A stretch of 64,000 nucleotides of DNA from Camellia lanceoleosa (lineage: Eukaryota > Streptophyta > Magnoliopsida > Ericales > Theaceae). Position 1 is the first letter of the stretch. Each line of letters begins with the position of its first letter. A program made the translations under genes and the position numbers. The stretch lies in assembly GCA_025200525.1 (NCBI GenBank), contig CM045761.1, positions 203,228,321-203,292,320 on the forward strand. Direction: 5' to 3'. The notes below the pieces were generated by a model that was given only the letters and a program-made list of their open reading frames with translations, made no database searches and had not been told where the DNA came from. This document shows positions 1 to 10,761 of the stretch, piece after piece.

Positions 1-930
1 CAATCTGTGCCTTAGCCAGCCCGCAAGTTAGGCCCATTCGGCTTCTGAAGCTCGCGCCCTGGCTAAGGCAAGGACAGATTTATTAATCTGGTCGATTGCG
101 TTTCCAAGCGCAAGGGCCGATCAATCTGTGCCTTAGCCAACCTGTGAGTTAGGCCCATTCGGCTTCCGAAGCTCGCGCCCTGGCTAAGGCAAGGGCAGAT
201 TTATAAATCTTGTCGGCCGCGTTTCCAAGCGCAACGGCCGATCAATTTGTGCCTTAGCCAGCCCGCGAGTTAGGCCCATTCGGCTTCCGAAGCTCGCATC
301 CTGGCTAAGGCAAGGGCAGATTTATTAATCTTGTCGGCCGCATTTCCAAGCGCAACGGCCGATCAATCGTACCTGCTTAGACCCGCGAGTTAGGCCCATT
401 CGGCCCGGCAGCTCGCTAAGGCAAGGGCAAATTTATTAATCTTGTCGGCCGCGTTTCCAAGCGCAACGGCCGATCAATCTGTGCCTTAGCCAGCCTGTTA
501 GTTAGGCCCATTCGGCTTCCGAAGCTCGCGCCCTGGCTAAGGCAAGGGCAGATTTATAAATCTTGTCGGCCGCGTTTCCAAACGCAACGGCCAATCAATC
601 TGTGCCTTAGCCAGCCCGCGAGTTAGGCCCATTCGGCTTCCGAAGCTCGCATCCTGGCTAAGGCAAGGGCAGATTTATTAATCTTGTCGGCCGCGTTTCC
701 AAGCGCAACGGCCGATCAATCTGTGCCTTAGCCAGCCCGCGAGTTAGGCCCATTCGGCTTCCGAAGCCCGCGCCCTGGCTAAGGCAAGGGCAAATTTATT
801 AATCTTGTCGGCCGCGTTTCCAAGCGCAACGGCCGATCAATCAGGTTTTAGCTACCATGAAGTCGAGCCCGCTCGCTTCAAGCTTCGCGCGCTCGCTAAG
901 GCAAGGGCAGATGATAGGTACCGATCTAAC
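1..930. repeat. 120-bp tandem array in the 3' part of element A
   Basis: About seven head-to-tail units with a period near 120 bp run from the window edge to about 840, followed by a degenerate unit to about 920. Each unit contains GCCTTAGCCAG and, about 45 nt later, its exact reverse complement CTGGCTAAGGC. The inner hairpin GCTTCCGAAGC lies between them, and a second inverted pair, TCGGCCG/CGGCCGA, follows. The fourth unit (about 362-475) is degenerate. The array lies between the (off-window) pol and the antisense gene of element A, a place where Tat/Ogre-type elements are known to carry variable tandem repeats. Confidence 0.9.
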
Positions 931-1136
931 CATAACCGAAAGCAATAAAATTCAACATTTTCCTTAACCAGTTGAGCACAACTCATGAAATTTTTTATAT
1001 ATACTCAAGTTACTAATCAAAAAGATTTACTCATGACTGTAGAAGATTTACTCATGACTGTAGCAACAGATGAAAAATACTAAATTAAAAACTGTAAAAG
1101 TACATTCGACATCCTAAAAACTATCAGTCGGCCGGA

Positions 1137-3232
1137 TCAGCCATCAAAATCAAACTCCAATGGCTCAACATCCACTTGCTCATATGGTATTGGCGTAATC
1201 AACGAAGCGTTAATAGCAGCAAGGGCTTTGTGCCAGCCATGTTTGAATCTCCGATTTTCAAACTTGGGGACTTGGTCAACGTACTCGGCTAGTCCAGCAT
1301 TTTTCCCGGCCTCGAATACTTTGGAAGACTCTGAGTCGGCTGCTTCCTTTGCCGCCTTCATTTCAGCTAACTCAGCCTCCAGTTTTGAGATCGCCTTCTG
1401 GGCCAATTTGAGTGCATCTTCGCTCGCGTCTGCCTTCTTCTCGGCATCCGATCTCAATCGATCCGCGCTACGAGCCCTCTCCATCTCGGCATCGGCCCTT
1501 GAGGCTTCCTTATTCGCCCTCAAAGCCTCGACCTCGGCCCTTCTTCTCTGGCCTTCAACTTCCTCGCGCAGATGGCCAATCTCTTTGATGGCGTCGCGAT
1601 GGTGACAACCCAAATCAACTATCCATCCGACGGTCTGCAAAACAAGAATTTAAAACCTTAACTTCAACAGTATTTGGATTAAGTGAAGCTAAGTTCGAAT
1701 ATATACCAAAAGTGCCGATTAGGCGGCTAGTGCTGTCGCATTCAAATCCGTTTCCACCCGGAAAGCCTCCTTGTCAGACGGCAACGACACGGACGTAGCC
1801 AAGCTGAATGCGACTTCTGGATCTTTAAGCGCTGAAGCATCAGAAGAAACCGGCATGTTTCTTATCATCGGCTGAATGACAAACGGAACGATCAAGTCCT
1901 ATCCCTCTAATCAAGGACGTTTGCCGCTGTGTTCCTCTGAGTCGGCCTCAAACTCGGCAGGGCGTTTCTGTGCCTCAACTTCTTGGCCGGCCTGCACGAT
2001 CACAGTAGATTCGGCATTCCAATTTTCTGCCGTTTCCACCTCAACGCACACGGACTCTGATTCGCTAACAGGCAGGGAGCATTGAGATTCAGTAGCGGGT
2101 GGTATTTCAAACGGAAGGGCCTCCACTCTTCGCCGCGCGGCCAACCTTTCCGCATTTGCCTTCCTGGCAAGTTTTGTTAGGCTTAACCCAGCCATGTCTT
2201 CGGGGTCTACGACGGAAATACTCTCTAAGCCGCGAACAACGCCGTCAAGTGAAAGATTCCCTCGGCCCGAAGTGGATGGAGGATCGGCCGAATTCAATAC
2301 CTCGTCAAACTCGGTGTCAGACTGATCTGATTCGATAACATTAGCTACATCCCGCTCCGAATCGAACCCTTCAAAACCAACCTACCTCAATTTTTTGAAG
2401 TCGAACAAAATAAGAGCGATAAGAGAATCTTCACCCTCCGGAACAGGGATATTTTCCGCCGCCGAGAAGGTCGTATATGTCGGCTCGTCACGAAGCAGAA
2501 TATGTGCCGACCTCCCTTGTTTCTGAAGACTTCGACGGCCGAAATATTTGAGTGCGACTTCTATATCTGAAAGAACGGCGCCGTCAGTTGAAGACACAAC
2601 TTTCTTCAAATTGCTCCCTACACAAGCCAAGCCGTCACATTTCAAAGAGGAGGCTTCACAACAAAAATGAACAAATAATAAAAGCGAGAAGGCAATCAGC
2701 CACCTGGCTCGCCCCTCTGTCTAGGAATAGGGTCGACGTGAACCTCTCCCTCGCCAAATTCCCAGTTACCCTGGACAACGACCATAACATCATCAACTCA
2801 TTTTCCAGAACTGGAAAGCATAGTAATCAGCTGATGGTCAATATCCTTGGCCCTAAGGAAGAAACGCCCGTGCCGACCAAAAGACTTAACCAAGGCATAA
2901 CAATGCCAGATGGCTGGAATGCCAAGGTTAATTCTTAGGCAACGGTTGAGCGCTATAATCCCCATTATGATTCTAAAGAAATTCACATTAGGTTTGGAAG
3001 GGATTAAACCCCAGTAGCGAAGGACAGCCCTAAGAAACAGGTGAAGGGGGAAACGGACTCCACCCTCTACAATTGACAAAAGAGGAAAGACAATCATGGT
3101 TTCGTCCTCCCTTTCCATATCAAGAGTGCCGTCTGCCACAAGCGACAGATGGACATCATCAGGAATGGAGAAATGGCGTTTAAAGCCAGTGATTCGATCT
3201 GACGAAAGGAGGTCTTTCAAATGTTTCGCCAT
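1137..3232 (-). pseudogene. Antisense accessory gene of element A (putative gypsy-type transposon domain)
   Basis: Reads opposite to the element. The N-terminal exon (3232 to 2704) has the plant 'Transposase (putative), gypsy type' domain (Pfam PF04195 by pattern), with FSIPDDV and a PL-[HN]-FLRAVLRYWGL type core. Intron 1 is about 2618-2703. The second exon is acidic and rich in S/E. Intron 2 is about 1635-1706. The last exon encodes a heptad-like coiled coil (rich in A, E, K, R) ending in a conserved KHGW...PYEQVDVEPLE tail. It is broken: TGA replaces an Arg codon near 2800, and further stops lie near 2382 and 1911. The biochemical function of this family is not known. Element B has the same gene with the same introns. 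Confidence 0.75.
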
Positions 3233-3572
3233 ACCCTACAGTTTGTGAGAATATGCCAAGGAATGAACAAACCAGAAAAAGTCTTCAAAGCAAAGGACAA
3301 GAGAACTTACAAAGGACGAAGGAGATATCGGAAAACATAGTTGCAGGGACTATCCAAAAGGCAATCCAGTGATGAGCATCACGAAATATATGAAAGGACG
3401 TCAAAATTTTAAATCGCAATAAATAAACACGTGCGCAAAGAGGGAAAGTCGACACGACAACCGAAAGGGGTACGCTTAGATATTCGCATGACGATGAGGC
3501 CAACCGCCGAATTTTGGCTCTGACTTTTCGAAATTCAAAACCAAGCACTCCAGCCAACTGTCGTCGGTGAAG

Positions 3573-3587
3573 TGCTTGGGGGGCAAT
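3573..3587 (+). promoter_or_regulatory. Polypurine tract of element A
   Basis: A G-run (GCTTGGGGGGCAAT) lies directly before the LTR start TGTGG. The same tract precedes the LTR at 13236. It would prime plus-strand DNA synthesis and fixes the element's orientation. The 340 bp between the antisense gene and this tract (3233-3572) contain no recognisable gene. Confidence 0.75.
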
Positions 3588-3987
3588 TGTGGAAGCCGAA
3601 TAAGTAAAAGAGTCAGGAGACGCGTACCCCAGAAACTAGATACTACTCGGCTTCATATTGCGTAACTAGGGCGCCGAATGCGTTAGTAAAGTCGAATAGA
3701 CGGGGGTTAGTAGCTTCGAATGAATATAAGGTGAATGGGATAAAAGAAGGCTCAGGCCCTGAGGCCCAAAAAGCAAGTATAAATACAAGAACCACAAATC
3801 TAGAAAGATATGTAAGAATCACTTCACTTAACTTAAGAAAGCTATCCTGAGTGTCTGAATTGACTTGTCCGTTGGAGTGCTAATTCTGGCACCCCCGACC
3901 AGAGTGTTTGTATCTTTTCAGGTGACTAGCTGAGGATCATTAGCGTCTCCCAAGATTCGAAGAGTATTTCCAAACCACTTCTCCACA
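3588..3987 (+). repeat. LTR shared by elements A and B
   Basis: About 400 bp, starting TGTGG and ending TCCACA. A TATA box (TATAAATA) at 3778-3785 marks the U3 promoter. It is clearly homologous to the 445-bp LTR at 13236-13680, sharing the segment around 'gacttgtcc...ggagtgctaatt' and the 3' end 'gagtatttccaaaccac'. It serves as 3' LTR of A and 5' LTR of B. No primer binding site follows it; the end of the protease coding sequence is joined directly to it. Confidence 0.85.
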
Positions 3988-6900
3988 CCTATCATCAGCT
4001 GCTACCCTTCCCGACAGAACGCGGCATTGAGCAAATCTGTGGCTCCCAGAAATCGGCACAAGCATGTTATCTTCTTACTGGAAAGACCCCAAAAGAGTTG
4101 CAAGTGAATTCTATTGAGGTGCCAGATCGAGAGAGCCTCAACGATGTTGGGCGGCTCCCAAGTGAAAAGGCCACGGAAGCCCTAGATCGAGTTGAGATTG
4201 ATGGAAACCCAGACAGGTTCTTCATGGTCGACGCCTTCCTGAATCAAGCCGACAGGCAGCAGCTAATTTCCTTCCTGCTCGGCAACCTTGATGTATTTGC
4301 GTGGACTCCGTATGAGATGTTGGGTGTAGATCCGTCTATTTTGCAACATCGTTTAAATGTTGAACCTAAATGCAAGCCGATTATTTAGAAAAGCCGGCGG
4401 ACAGCTACAGAGCACACTGCCACCGTTGTTAAAAAGGTTGACCGGTTGCTTAACGCCGGACACATGGCTCTCGAATACTGTGGTTGTGAAGAAAAAGAAT
4501 GGGACTTGGTGTGTCTGCGTTGATTTCACAGACCTAAACGAAGCTTGCCCCAAGGATTGTTTTTCCCTACCCAGAATTGACCAACTTGTAGATACTACGG
4601 CACGTCACCAGCATATGAGCTTCCTTGATGCCTACAGAGGTTACCATCAAATTGCCATGCATCCGAAGGACAAGACAAAACTGCATTCCTCACCCCAAGA
4701 GAAACCTATTGCTATAAGGTTATGCCTTTTGGGCTGAAGAATGCAGGGGCAACTTACCAAAGGCTAGTCACTACCATGTTTAAGGAGCAACTCGGCTACA
4801 CTATGGAAGTTTACATTAACGATATGGTGGTCAAGTCCAAAGAAGAGCAAACTCATCTAGCCGATTTGAAAGAGACATTCGGCATTCTATGCAAATACAG
4901 AATGAAGCTGAACGCTTCCAAATGTGCCTTTGGGATCGGCTCTGGCAAATTCTTGGGTTACATTGTCAACCACTGAGGAATCAAAGCCAATCCGAGGCAA
5001 ATCACCGCAATCCTGGAACTCGGCTCCCCTTGATCGGTCAAAGAGGTTCAGAAGTTGATGGGGATGGCCGCCGCAACAGGTTCATCAGTCGTTCCATGGA
5101 CTGCTGCCGACAATTCTTTCAGACACTACGGCAGGGTAAAGCTTTTGAATGGACCTCCGAGTGCAAAGCCGCTTTTAACGGTCTGAAGGCTTATCTCCGA
5201 TCTGTTCCACTTTTGACGACACCATCGGCAGGCAACCCGCTCATTTTATATCTGGTCATCTCCGACCGGGCTGTCAGCACAATATTCTTGAAGGAAGAGC
5301 TTGGAGAGCAGCGACCAGTGTATTATGTGAGCAAGGCAATGGTTGATGCCGAAACCCGCTACCTTCCACTGGAAAAACTCATCCTAGCCCTAGTCATGGC
5401 GACAAGAAAACTGATGCACTGCTTCCAGGGGCATAGCATCGGGGTACTAACAGATTACCCCCTCCGATCAGTACTATGTAGTGCAGAAACATCAGGGCAT
5501 GTTTCGAAATGGGCCCTCAAACTCGGCCAGTACAATATTCAATTTCTACCTAGAACCTCAATCAAGGGGCAAGTGCTTGCTAATTTTGTAGCCGAATTCA
5601 CGGGGGGTGTTGCCGACTTCAAGACCGACCAAATTCAACCCAAGCCGAATTGGAGAATTTATGTGGGGGACATTTGGCAGCTGTATTGTGACCAGTCATC
5701 CAATCAACGGGGCAGTGGACCCGGAGTAGTAATCATGGCTCCCAATGGCGTAATAATTGAGCAAGCTGTCAAACTCGGCTTCGAAGCATCAAATAACGAG
5801 GCCAAATACGAAGCCCATCTAACCGATTTGCGGAATGCACATCTTCTGCATGCTCGGTGTCTGCTTGTATTTTGCGATTCAAAACTGGTGATCAATCAAC
5901 TAAAGGGGGAGTACGTGGCCAAAAATGACCGTATGGCGGCTTACATGAAAACGACTAACTCCTTGCTGGCAAAATTTGACCATCATGAATTGAATCAAAT
6001 AACACATGATCAGAACACACATGCAGATACCCTGGCTTGCCTAGCCTCCGCCATTAACTCAAAGATTAAACAGACCATCGAAGTAGGTTTCATCCCGGAG
6101 CCGAGCATTGGCCCTTTGGAGGAAGTCCAGGTTAATGTCATAGAGTCAGGACCGAGTTGGATGGACCCCATTGCTGCATTCCTGTCTTCTAAATAGCCCC
6201 CAATGGACAAGAAAGAAGCGCACAAGTTGCAAAACAAAGCCCTATAATACTACTTGGATCCGCAAGGAAAGCTTTATAAAAAATTCCTTTCTGGTCCATA
6301 TCTAGAATGCGTACATCCGGACAAAGTCAAAAAGCTTCTAACTGAAATACATAAAGGCAGTTGTGGCACACATTCTGGCGGGCGCTCTTTGGCTCATCGA
6401 GCTATGACACAAGGGTATTACTGGCCGACAATGAGAACCGATGCCGAGTGTTACGTGAAAAAGTGCGAACAGTGACAGAAGTTCTCTCCTCTGATTCACC
6501 TGCCTGCTAAAGAGTTAAGCTCCATAACCAACCCTTGGTCGTTCGCTCAACGGGGACTTGACATCGTCGGACCGCTGCCTCGTGCTCCGGGTAACAAGTG
6601 ATTTCTGATCGTCGTGACTGATTATTTCACGAAATGGGTAGAAGAGGAGGCACTAACGCACATCCGAGATACCGACGTAAAGCATTTTGTATGGAGAAAT
6701 ATCATAACGCGGTTCAGCATTCCCAGAGCACTTATATCAGACAACGGCACCCAGTTTGACTGCAGAGTCTACCGGGAACTTTGCAGCAAGTATGGTATTC
6801 AACCCTACTTCTCCACCCCGGCTTATCCACAGAGTAATGGCCAAGCTGAAGCCTCTAATAAAACCATTTTAGACGGCATCAAAAAGAGGCTGGAGAAGGC

Positions 6901-7395
6901 GAAAGGCCGATGGATTGAAGAATTGCCGAGTGTATTATAGGCTCATCGCACAACACCGAGACGGTCCACCGGGGAAACGCCGTTCGCTTTGTGCTTCGGA
7001 ACACAGGCAATCATCCCCTTGGAGATTGGTTTCCCAACTTTAAAATTGACAATTTTTTATTTGGGCTGAAACGACATGATGTTGGCCTTGGACTTGATTC
7101 TGATTGAAGAGCGGAGAGACCGCGCCCTTGCATCCATGGCATGGTACCAGCAGTAGCTTGCTAAGTCATATAACCAGCGTGTTCAACTACGCCGCTACAC
7201 ACCAGGAGAGTTGGTCCTGAAGAGAGTGCTTCCAGTTACCAAGAATCCGGCCAACGGAAAATTGGGACCTAACTGAGACGACCCTTATCAGATCGACTCA
7301 GTCATGGGAGTAAGGGCATATCGGCTCAAAGACATGCCTGGGAGGAGTCTGCCATGACCTTGGAATTCCACGCATTTACGTAAATTCTATCATTG
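3988..7395 (+). pseudogene. Element B pol: protease end, reverse transcriptase, RNase H, integrase
   Basis: Order: C-terminal edge of the aspartic protease (YHQLLPFPTERGI at about 3990-4030), linker ending in FAWTPYEM, RT, RNase H (GPGVVIMAPNG) and integrase. The integrase zinc-finger region is at 6254-6475 (HKGSCGTHSGGRSLAHRA), and the DDE core has TDYFTKW, SDNGTQFD and NGQAEASN. The C-terminal part ends near 7395. Frameshifts or stops occur near 4385, 4720, 4974, 6196, 6475, 6600 and 6940. The RT catalytic YxDD motif reads YIND, so a metal-binding Asp is lost. The fingers motif DLNEACPKD and archaeal-type RNase H are typical of Tat lineage elements. It cannot encode an active polyprotein. 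Confidence 0.9.
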
Positions 7396-7483
7396 ACTCG
7401 ACTTGTGGGGCTTGATACTTGTACATATTTCACTTTTGCAATGCAAAGTTTCCCGTTTCCTCATCGCGCAATTCAGTTTAAAA

Positions 7484-8335
7484 GTCTCCAGATTCGGAGC
7501 CCCATCGGTGCATGACACCTTTGGGCCGATTAAGCCTCCGGATTTGGAGTGCCCTTAGTAGATATCACGATTGGCCTAGATTTAAGTCTCCGAATTCAGA
7601 GCCCCATCGGTGCATGACACCTTTGGGCCGATAAAGCCTCCGGATTCAGAGCGCCCTTCGTAGATATCACGATTGGCCAATATTTAAGTCTCCGAATTCA
7701 AAGCCCCATCAGTGCAAGACACTTTTGGGCCGATAAAGCCTCCGGATTTGGAGCGCCCTTCGTGGATATCATGATGAGCCAATATTTAAGTCTCCGGATC
7801 CGGAGCCCCATTAGTGCAAGACATTTTTGGGCTGATAAAGCCTCCAGATTCGGAGTGCCCTTCATGGATATCCCGATTGGCCAATATTTAAGTCTACGGA
7901 TTCGGAGCTCCATCAGTGCAAGACACTTTTGGGCCGATAAAGCCTCCGGATTCGGAGCGCCCTTCATGGATATCATGATTGGCCAATATTTAAGTCTCCG
8001 AATTCAGAGCCCCATCAATGCAAGACACGTTTGGGCCGAATAAAGCCTCCGGGTTCGGAACGCCATCGTGGATATCACGATTGGCCAATATTTAAGTCTC
8101 CGAATTCGGAGCCCCATTAATGCAAGACACGTTTGGGCCGAATAAAGCCTCTGGGTTCGGAAAGCCATCGTGGATATCACGATTGGCCAAGCCGACTCCG
8201 GATTCAGAGCCCCATTGGTGCATGACAATTATGGGCCGAATAAGACTCCGGTTTCGGAGTGCCCTTCATAGAAAAAAATGAAATGCATAACACGTTAAGG
8301 CCGAATAATACTCCGGATTCGGAGCGCCCTACACG
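7484..8335. repeat. 103-bp palindromic tandem array in element B
   Basis: Eight or so units with a period near 102-103 bp, starting near 7484, 7586, 7688, 7790, 7893, 7993, 8095 and 8195. Each unit carries two 14-bp palindromes of the form CTCCGNATNCGGAG about 50 bp apart (CTCCGAATTCGGAG is exact in several), plus ATTGGCCAAT. Frames that run open through this array are repeat artefacts, not genes. Confidence 0.9.
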
Positions 8336-8339
8336 AAAG

Positions 8340-8580
8340 TTAAAGCATACAAACATTCAAAATGAAATGCTTAATTAAGTTGAGCCGGCGCAAACCGCAT
8401 AAACAAATTAAAACATGCAAACATTCAAAATGAAATGCTTAAATAAGCTTGAAAACATTCAAAATGAAATGCTTAATTAAGTTGAGCCGGCGCAAACCGC
8501 ATAGACATTAAAACATGCAAACATTCAAAATAAGATGCTTAATTAAGCATGAAAACATTCAAAATGAAACGCAAACGTTT
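8340..8580. repeat. Short AT-rich direct repeats
   Basis: The block ACATTCAAAATGAAATGC recurs five times with variants, and a longer unit containing GTTGAGCCGGCGCAAACCGC occurs twice about 110 bp apart. It follows the 103-bp array directly and has no coding content. Confidence 0.75.
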
Positions 8581-8663
8581 GAAACAAAGTATTTTATTAA
8601 GTTATCCAACAGATACAAAGCTGACGCCCAATCTGTGTTGGAACATTTACAATATATTCAATT

Positions 8664-9607
8664 CTATTCAGCATCACCCTCGTCATCACTCTTCTCAATT
8701 TCGAAAGCGCCAAAAGGGAAGTGACGACGTTGATATAATGGCGACGCCGATTCAACTCCTGCTCCTTGGAGTGCCTCTACGGCTTGGAGAGCCTTAATCC
8801 ACCCATGCCTAAAGCCCCAATTCTCGCATCGGCATACCTCCTCTGCGAGTTTCTCCTTGGTCTTCTCTATCCCGACTTTCCAGCCTTCGTGGAAGCCTCG
8901 TTCATAGGCCGCGGCCTTCGCATTCTCTACTGTGAACATACTTGCCGTATCTCGATCGGCAATTGCATGGCTTAACTGCCGTTGGGTCACTCTTTCATCC
9001 ATGATCGGGTTGGATTGTCCGGCCGCACGCGGCTCGGCATTGGGCCTTCCTTAGCTCGCGCTTGACCTTCTCTGTACAAGCCTGTAAGTTTCAAATTCAT
9101 TCGTCCTTCTTCTCTATCTCCCGCCGTGCGGCGCGCAGATGCATGTCGACTTCATAGGTGGTATACGGCCCTCTCACTGCTTCGTGGATGCCCTCTCGAA
9201 ATACTTCGAAATCCTGTCGACCAACCATCAACTACTGGACTTCCAGAGGAAAAATCTGTCGAGCGAACTCGACTGCTACACCTGGGTCGTTAACAATAGA
9301 ATCCGCCTCCGTCATCGGTTTATTCCCCACAAAAACTGCAAAACTCAACGGTCGTGGCGTTGCGTCGAGCTCATTTCTTGGTCACGGTCGCGGTCGCGGT
9401 CGCGGTCACAGGGAGCTTCCCCGTTGCTGTTTTTCTTTTCGGGGTGATCTGCTTCGATGACTTAGGGGCTGATGTTTTTTCCCGTTCCCTTGACGTCCTA
9501 CCTCCCATGCGTATGGGCTCACTGCTGTGATTCATTTCAATGTCTAGCTCAATCAATGTTTTCCCTTCTCCTCTGCTGTTGAAGAACAGTCTATTTGACA
9601 TTCGCAC
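8664..9607 (-). pseudogene. Second antisense accessory gene fragment in element B
   Basis: The last part (9002 to 8664, 112 aa) is rich in charged residues. It ends in a tail with GFRHGWIKAL, matching the GFKHGW segment of the antisense genes at 1137-3232 and 10762-12921, followed by an acidic C-terminus (KSDDEGDAE). The upstream part (9607 to 9371) is a basic, Thr/Lys-rich stretch like the linker of such genes. The N-terminal gypsy-type domain is missing. It is a diverged, truncated relative rather than a copy of the neighbouring gene. Confidence 0.55.
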
Positions 9608-9703
9608 TTATCTAACATTTCGCAACAAGCTGGTTTAAATTGAGTCTGAACACGATAAGTGACGTCACTGGTGCGAAAAACCCACCCCATTTATTCCTAA
9701 TGC

Positions 9704-10430
9704 ATGCAGTGCCCCCGAGACAACTTCATTAATGCTAAACTCCAAAAGCCCGATGCCGATCAACGTGTGCCACAGCCACACCATGAACTAATAATATTCG
9801 GATTTTGGAGCTCATGCACTGGCTGGGGCAAGGGCAGATTTGTTAATCTGATTGGCCAAATATCTAAGTCCAATGCCGATCGATTTATGCCGCAGCCACT
9901 ACATGAGCTAATAATATTCGGCTTTTGGAGCTCATGCACTGGCTGGGGCAAGGGTAGATTTATTAATCTGATTGGCTAAATATCTAAGCCCGATGCCAAT
10001 CGATTTATGCTGCAGCCACTCCATGAATTAATAATATTCGGCTTTTGGAGCTCATGCACTAGCTAGGGCAAGGGCATATTTGTTAATCTGATCAGCCAAA
10101 TATCTAAGCCCGATGCCGATCGATTTATGCCGCAGCCACTCTGTGAACTAATAATATTTGGCTTTTGGAGCCCATGCACTGGCTGGGGCAAGGGCAGATT
10201 TGTTAATCTGATTGGCCAAATATCTAAGCCCGATGCTGATCGATTTATGTCGCAGCCACTCCGTGAACTAATAATATTTGGCTTTTGGAGCTCATGCAGT
10301 GGCTGGGGCAAGGGCAGATTTATTAATCTGATCGGCTAAATATCTAAGCCCGATGCCGATCGATTTATGCCGCTGCCACTACATGAACTAATAATATTCA
10401 GCAAGATCAGATTTATTAATCTAATCGGCT
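9704..10430. repeat. 120-bp tandem array, second array of element B
   Basis: Six units with a period near 120 bp (starting near 9749, 9868, 9988, 10108, 10228 and 10348). They share the block GGCAAGGGCAGATTTRTTAAT and the order of other short blocks (attcggctt, gctc-gc, ctggct) with the array at 1-930, so the two arrays are diverged versions of one repeat. The outer stem GCCGCAGCCA / TGGCTGGGGC is kept. From 10431 to 10761 there is AT-rich spacer with no gene. Confidence 0.9.
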
Positions 10431-10761
10431 ATTCGATGAGAATAAATTACTAAGTTGCCTAGTTATCTAATCGGCAAGTGTACACGAACGTTTTATCCAA
10501 GATAGCGAAAAGCAATACCATTCATCAGTAGCAAAATCAAGCACAAGTAATAGCAAAGTACAAAGGAAATTTTCATTAGTAAATTGGGCACAGACTGTAG
10601 CCATTTTACATGTGAAAACTACTAGATAAAAAGCTACAAGTTTGTAGGGAAATGCCTAGCAAAAAAACTTAAAAACTGTAGCCATACATAAAAACTACTA
10701 AACGAAAAGCTGTAACAATACATTCAAAATCCTTAAACAAAAATAACTACTGTCGCCCTAA

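Larger units (their letters stand above)
1..3987 (+). mobile_element. Ty3/gypsy Tat-like element A, 3' part
   Basis: The 3' portion of a plus-strand LTR retrotransposon: tandem array, antisense accessory gene, G-rich polypurine tract at 3573-3587, and an LTR from 3588. Its pol lies left of the window. The LTR is shared with the following element B, so A and B look like a tandem pair produced by recombination between LTRs, or by insertion of one copy next to another. The plus orientation is fixed by the polypurine tract and by the TATA box inside the LTR. Confidence 0.75.

Noticed and set aside
1228..1605. Open frame on the plus strand opposite the antisense gene of element A
   Set aside because: It is the complement of the coiled-coil exon, with Ser/Ala-rich composition typical of a shadow frame.
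3988..7395. Possible endogenous pararetrovirus (caulimovirid)
   Set aside because: Integrase is present, LTRs flank the unit, and no movement protein is seen; it is Ty3/gypsy.
7698..8228. Several open frames through the 103-bp array on both strands
   Set aside because: They repeat the same peptide with the array period; an effect of tandem repeats, not a gene.
9704..10339. Open frames in the 120-bp array, and a CRISPR-like look of repeats with regular spacing
   Set aside because: Units are joined head to tail without unique spacers, in a plant retroelement.
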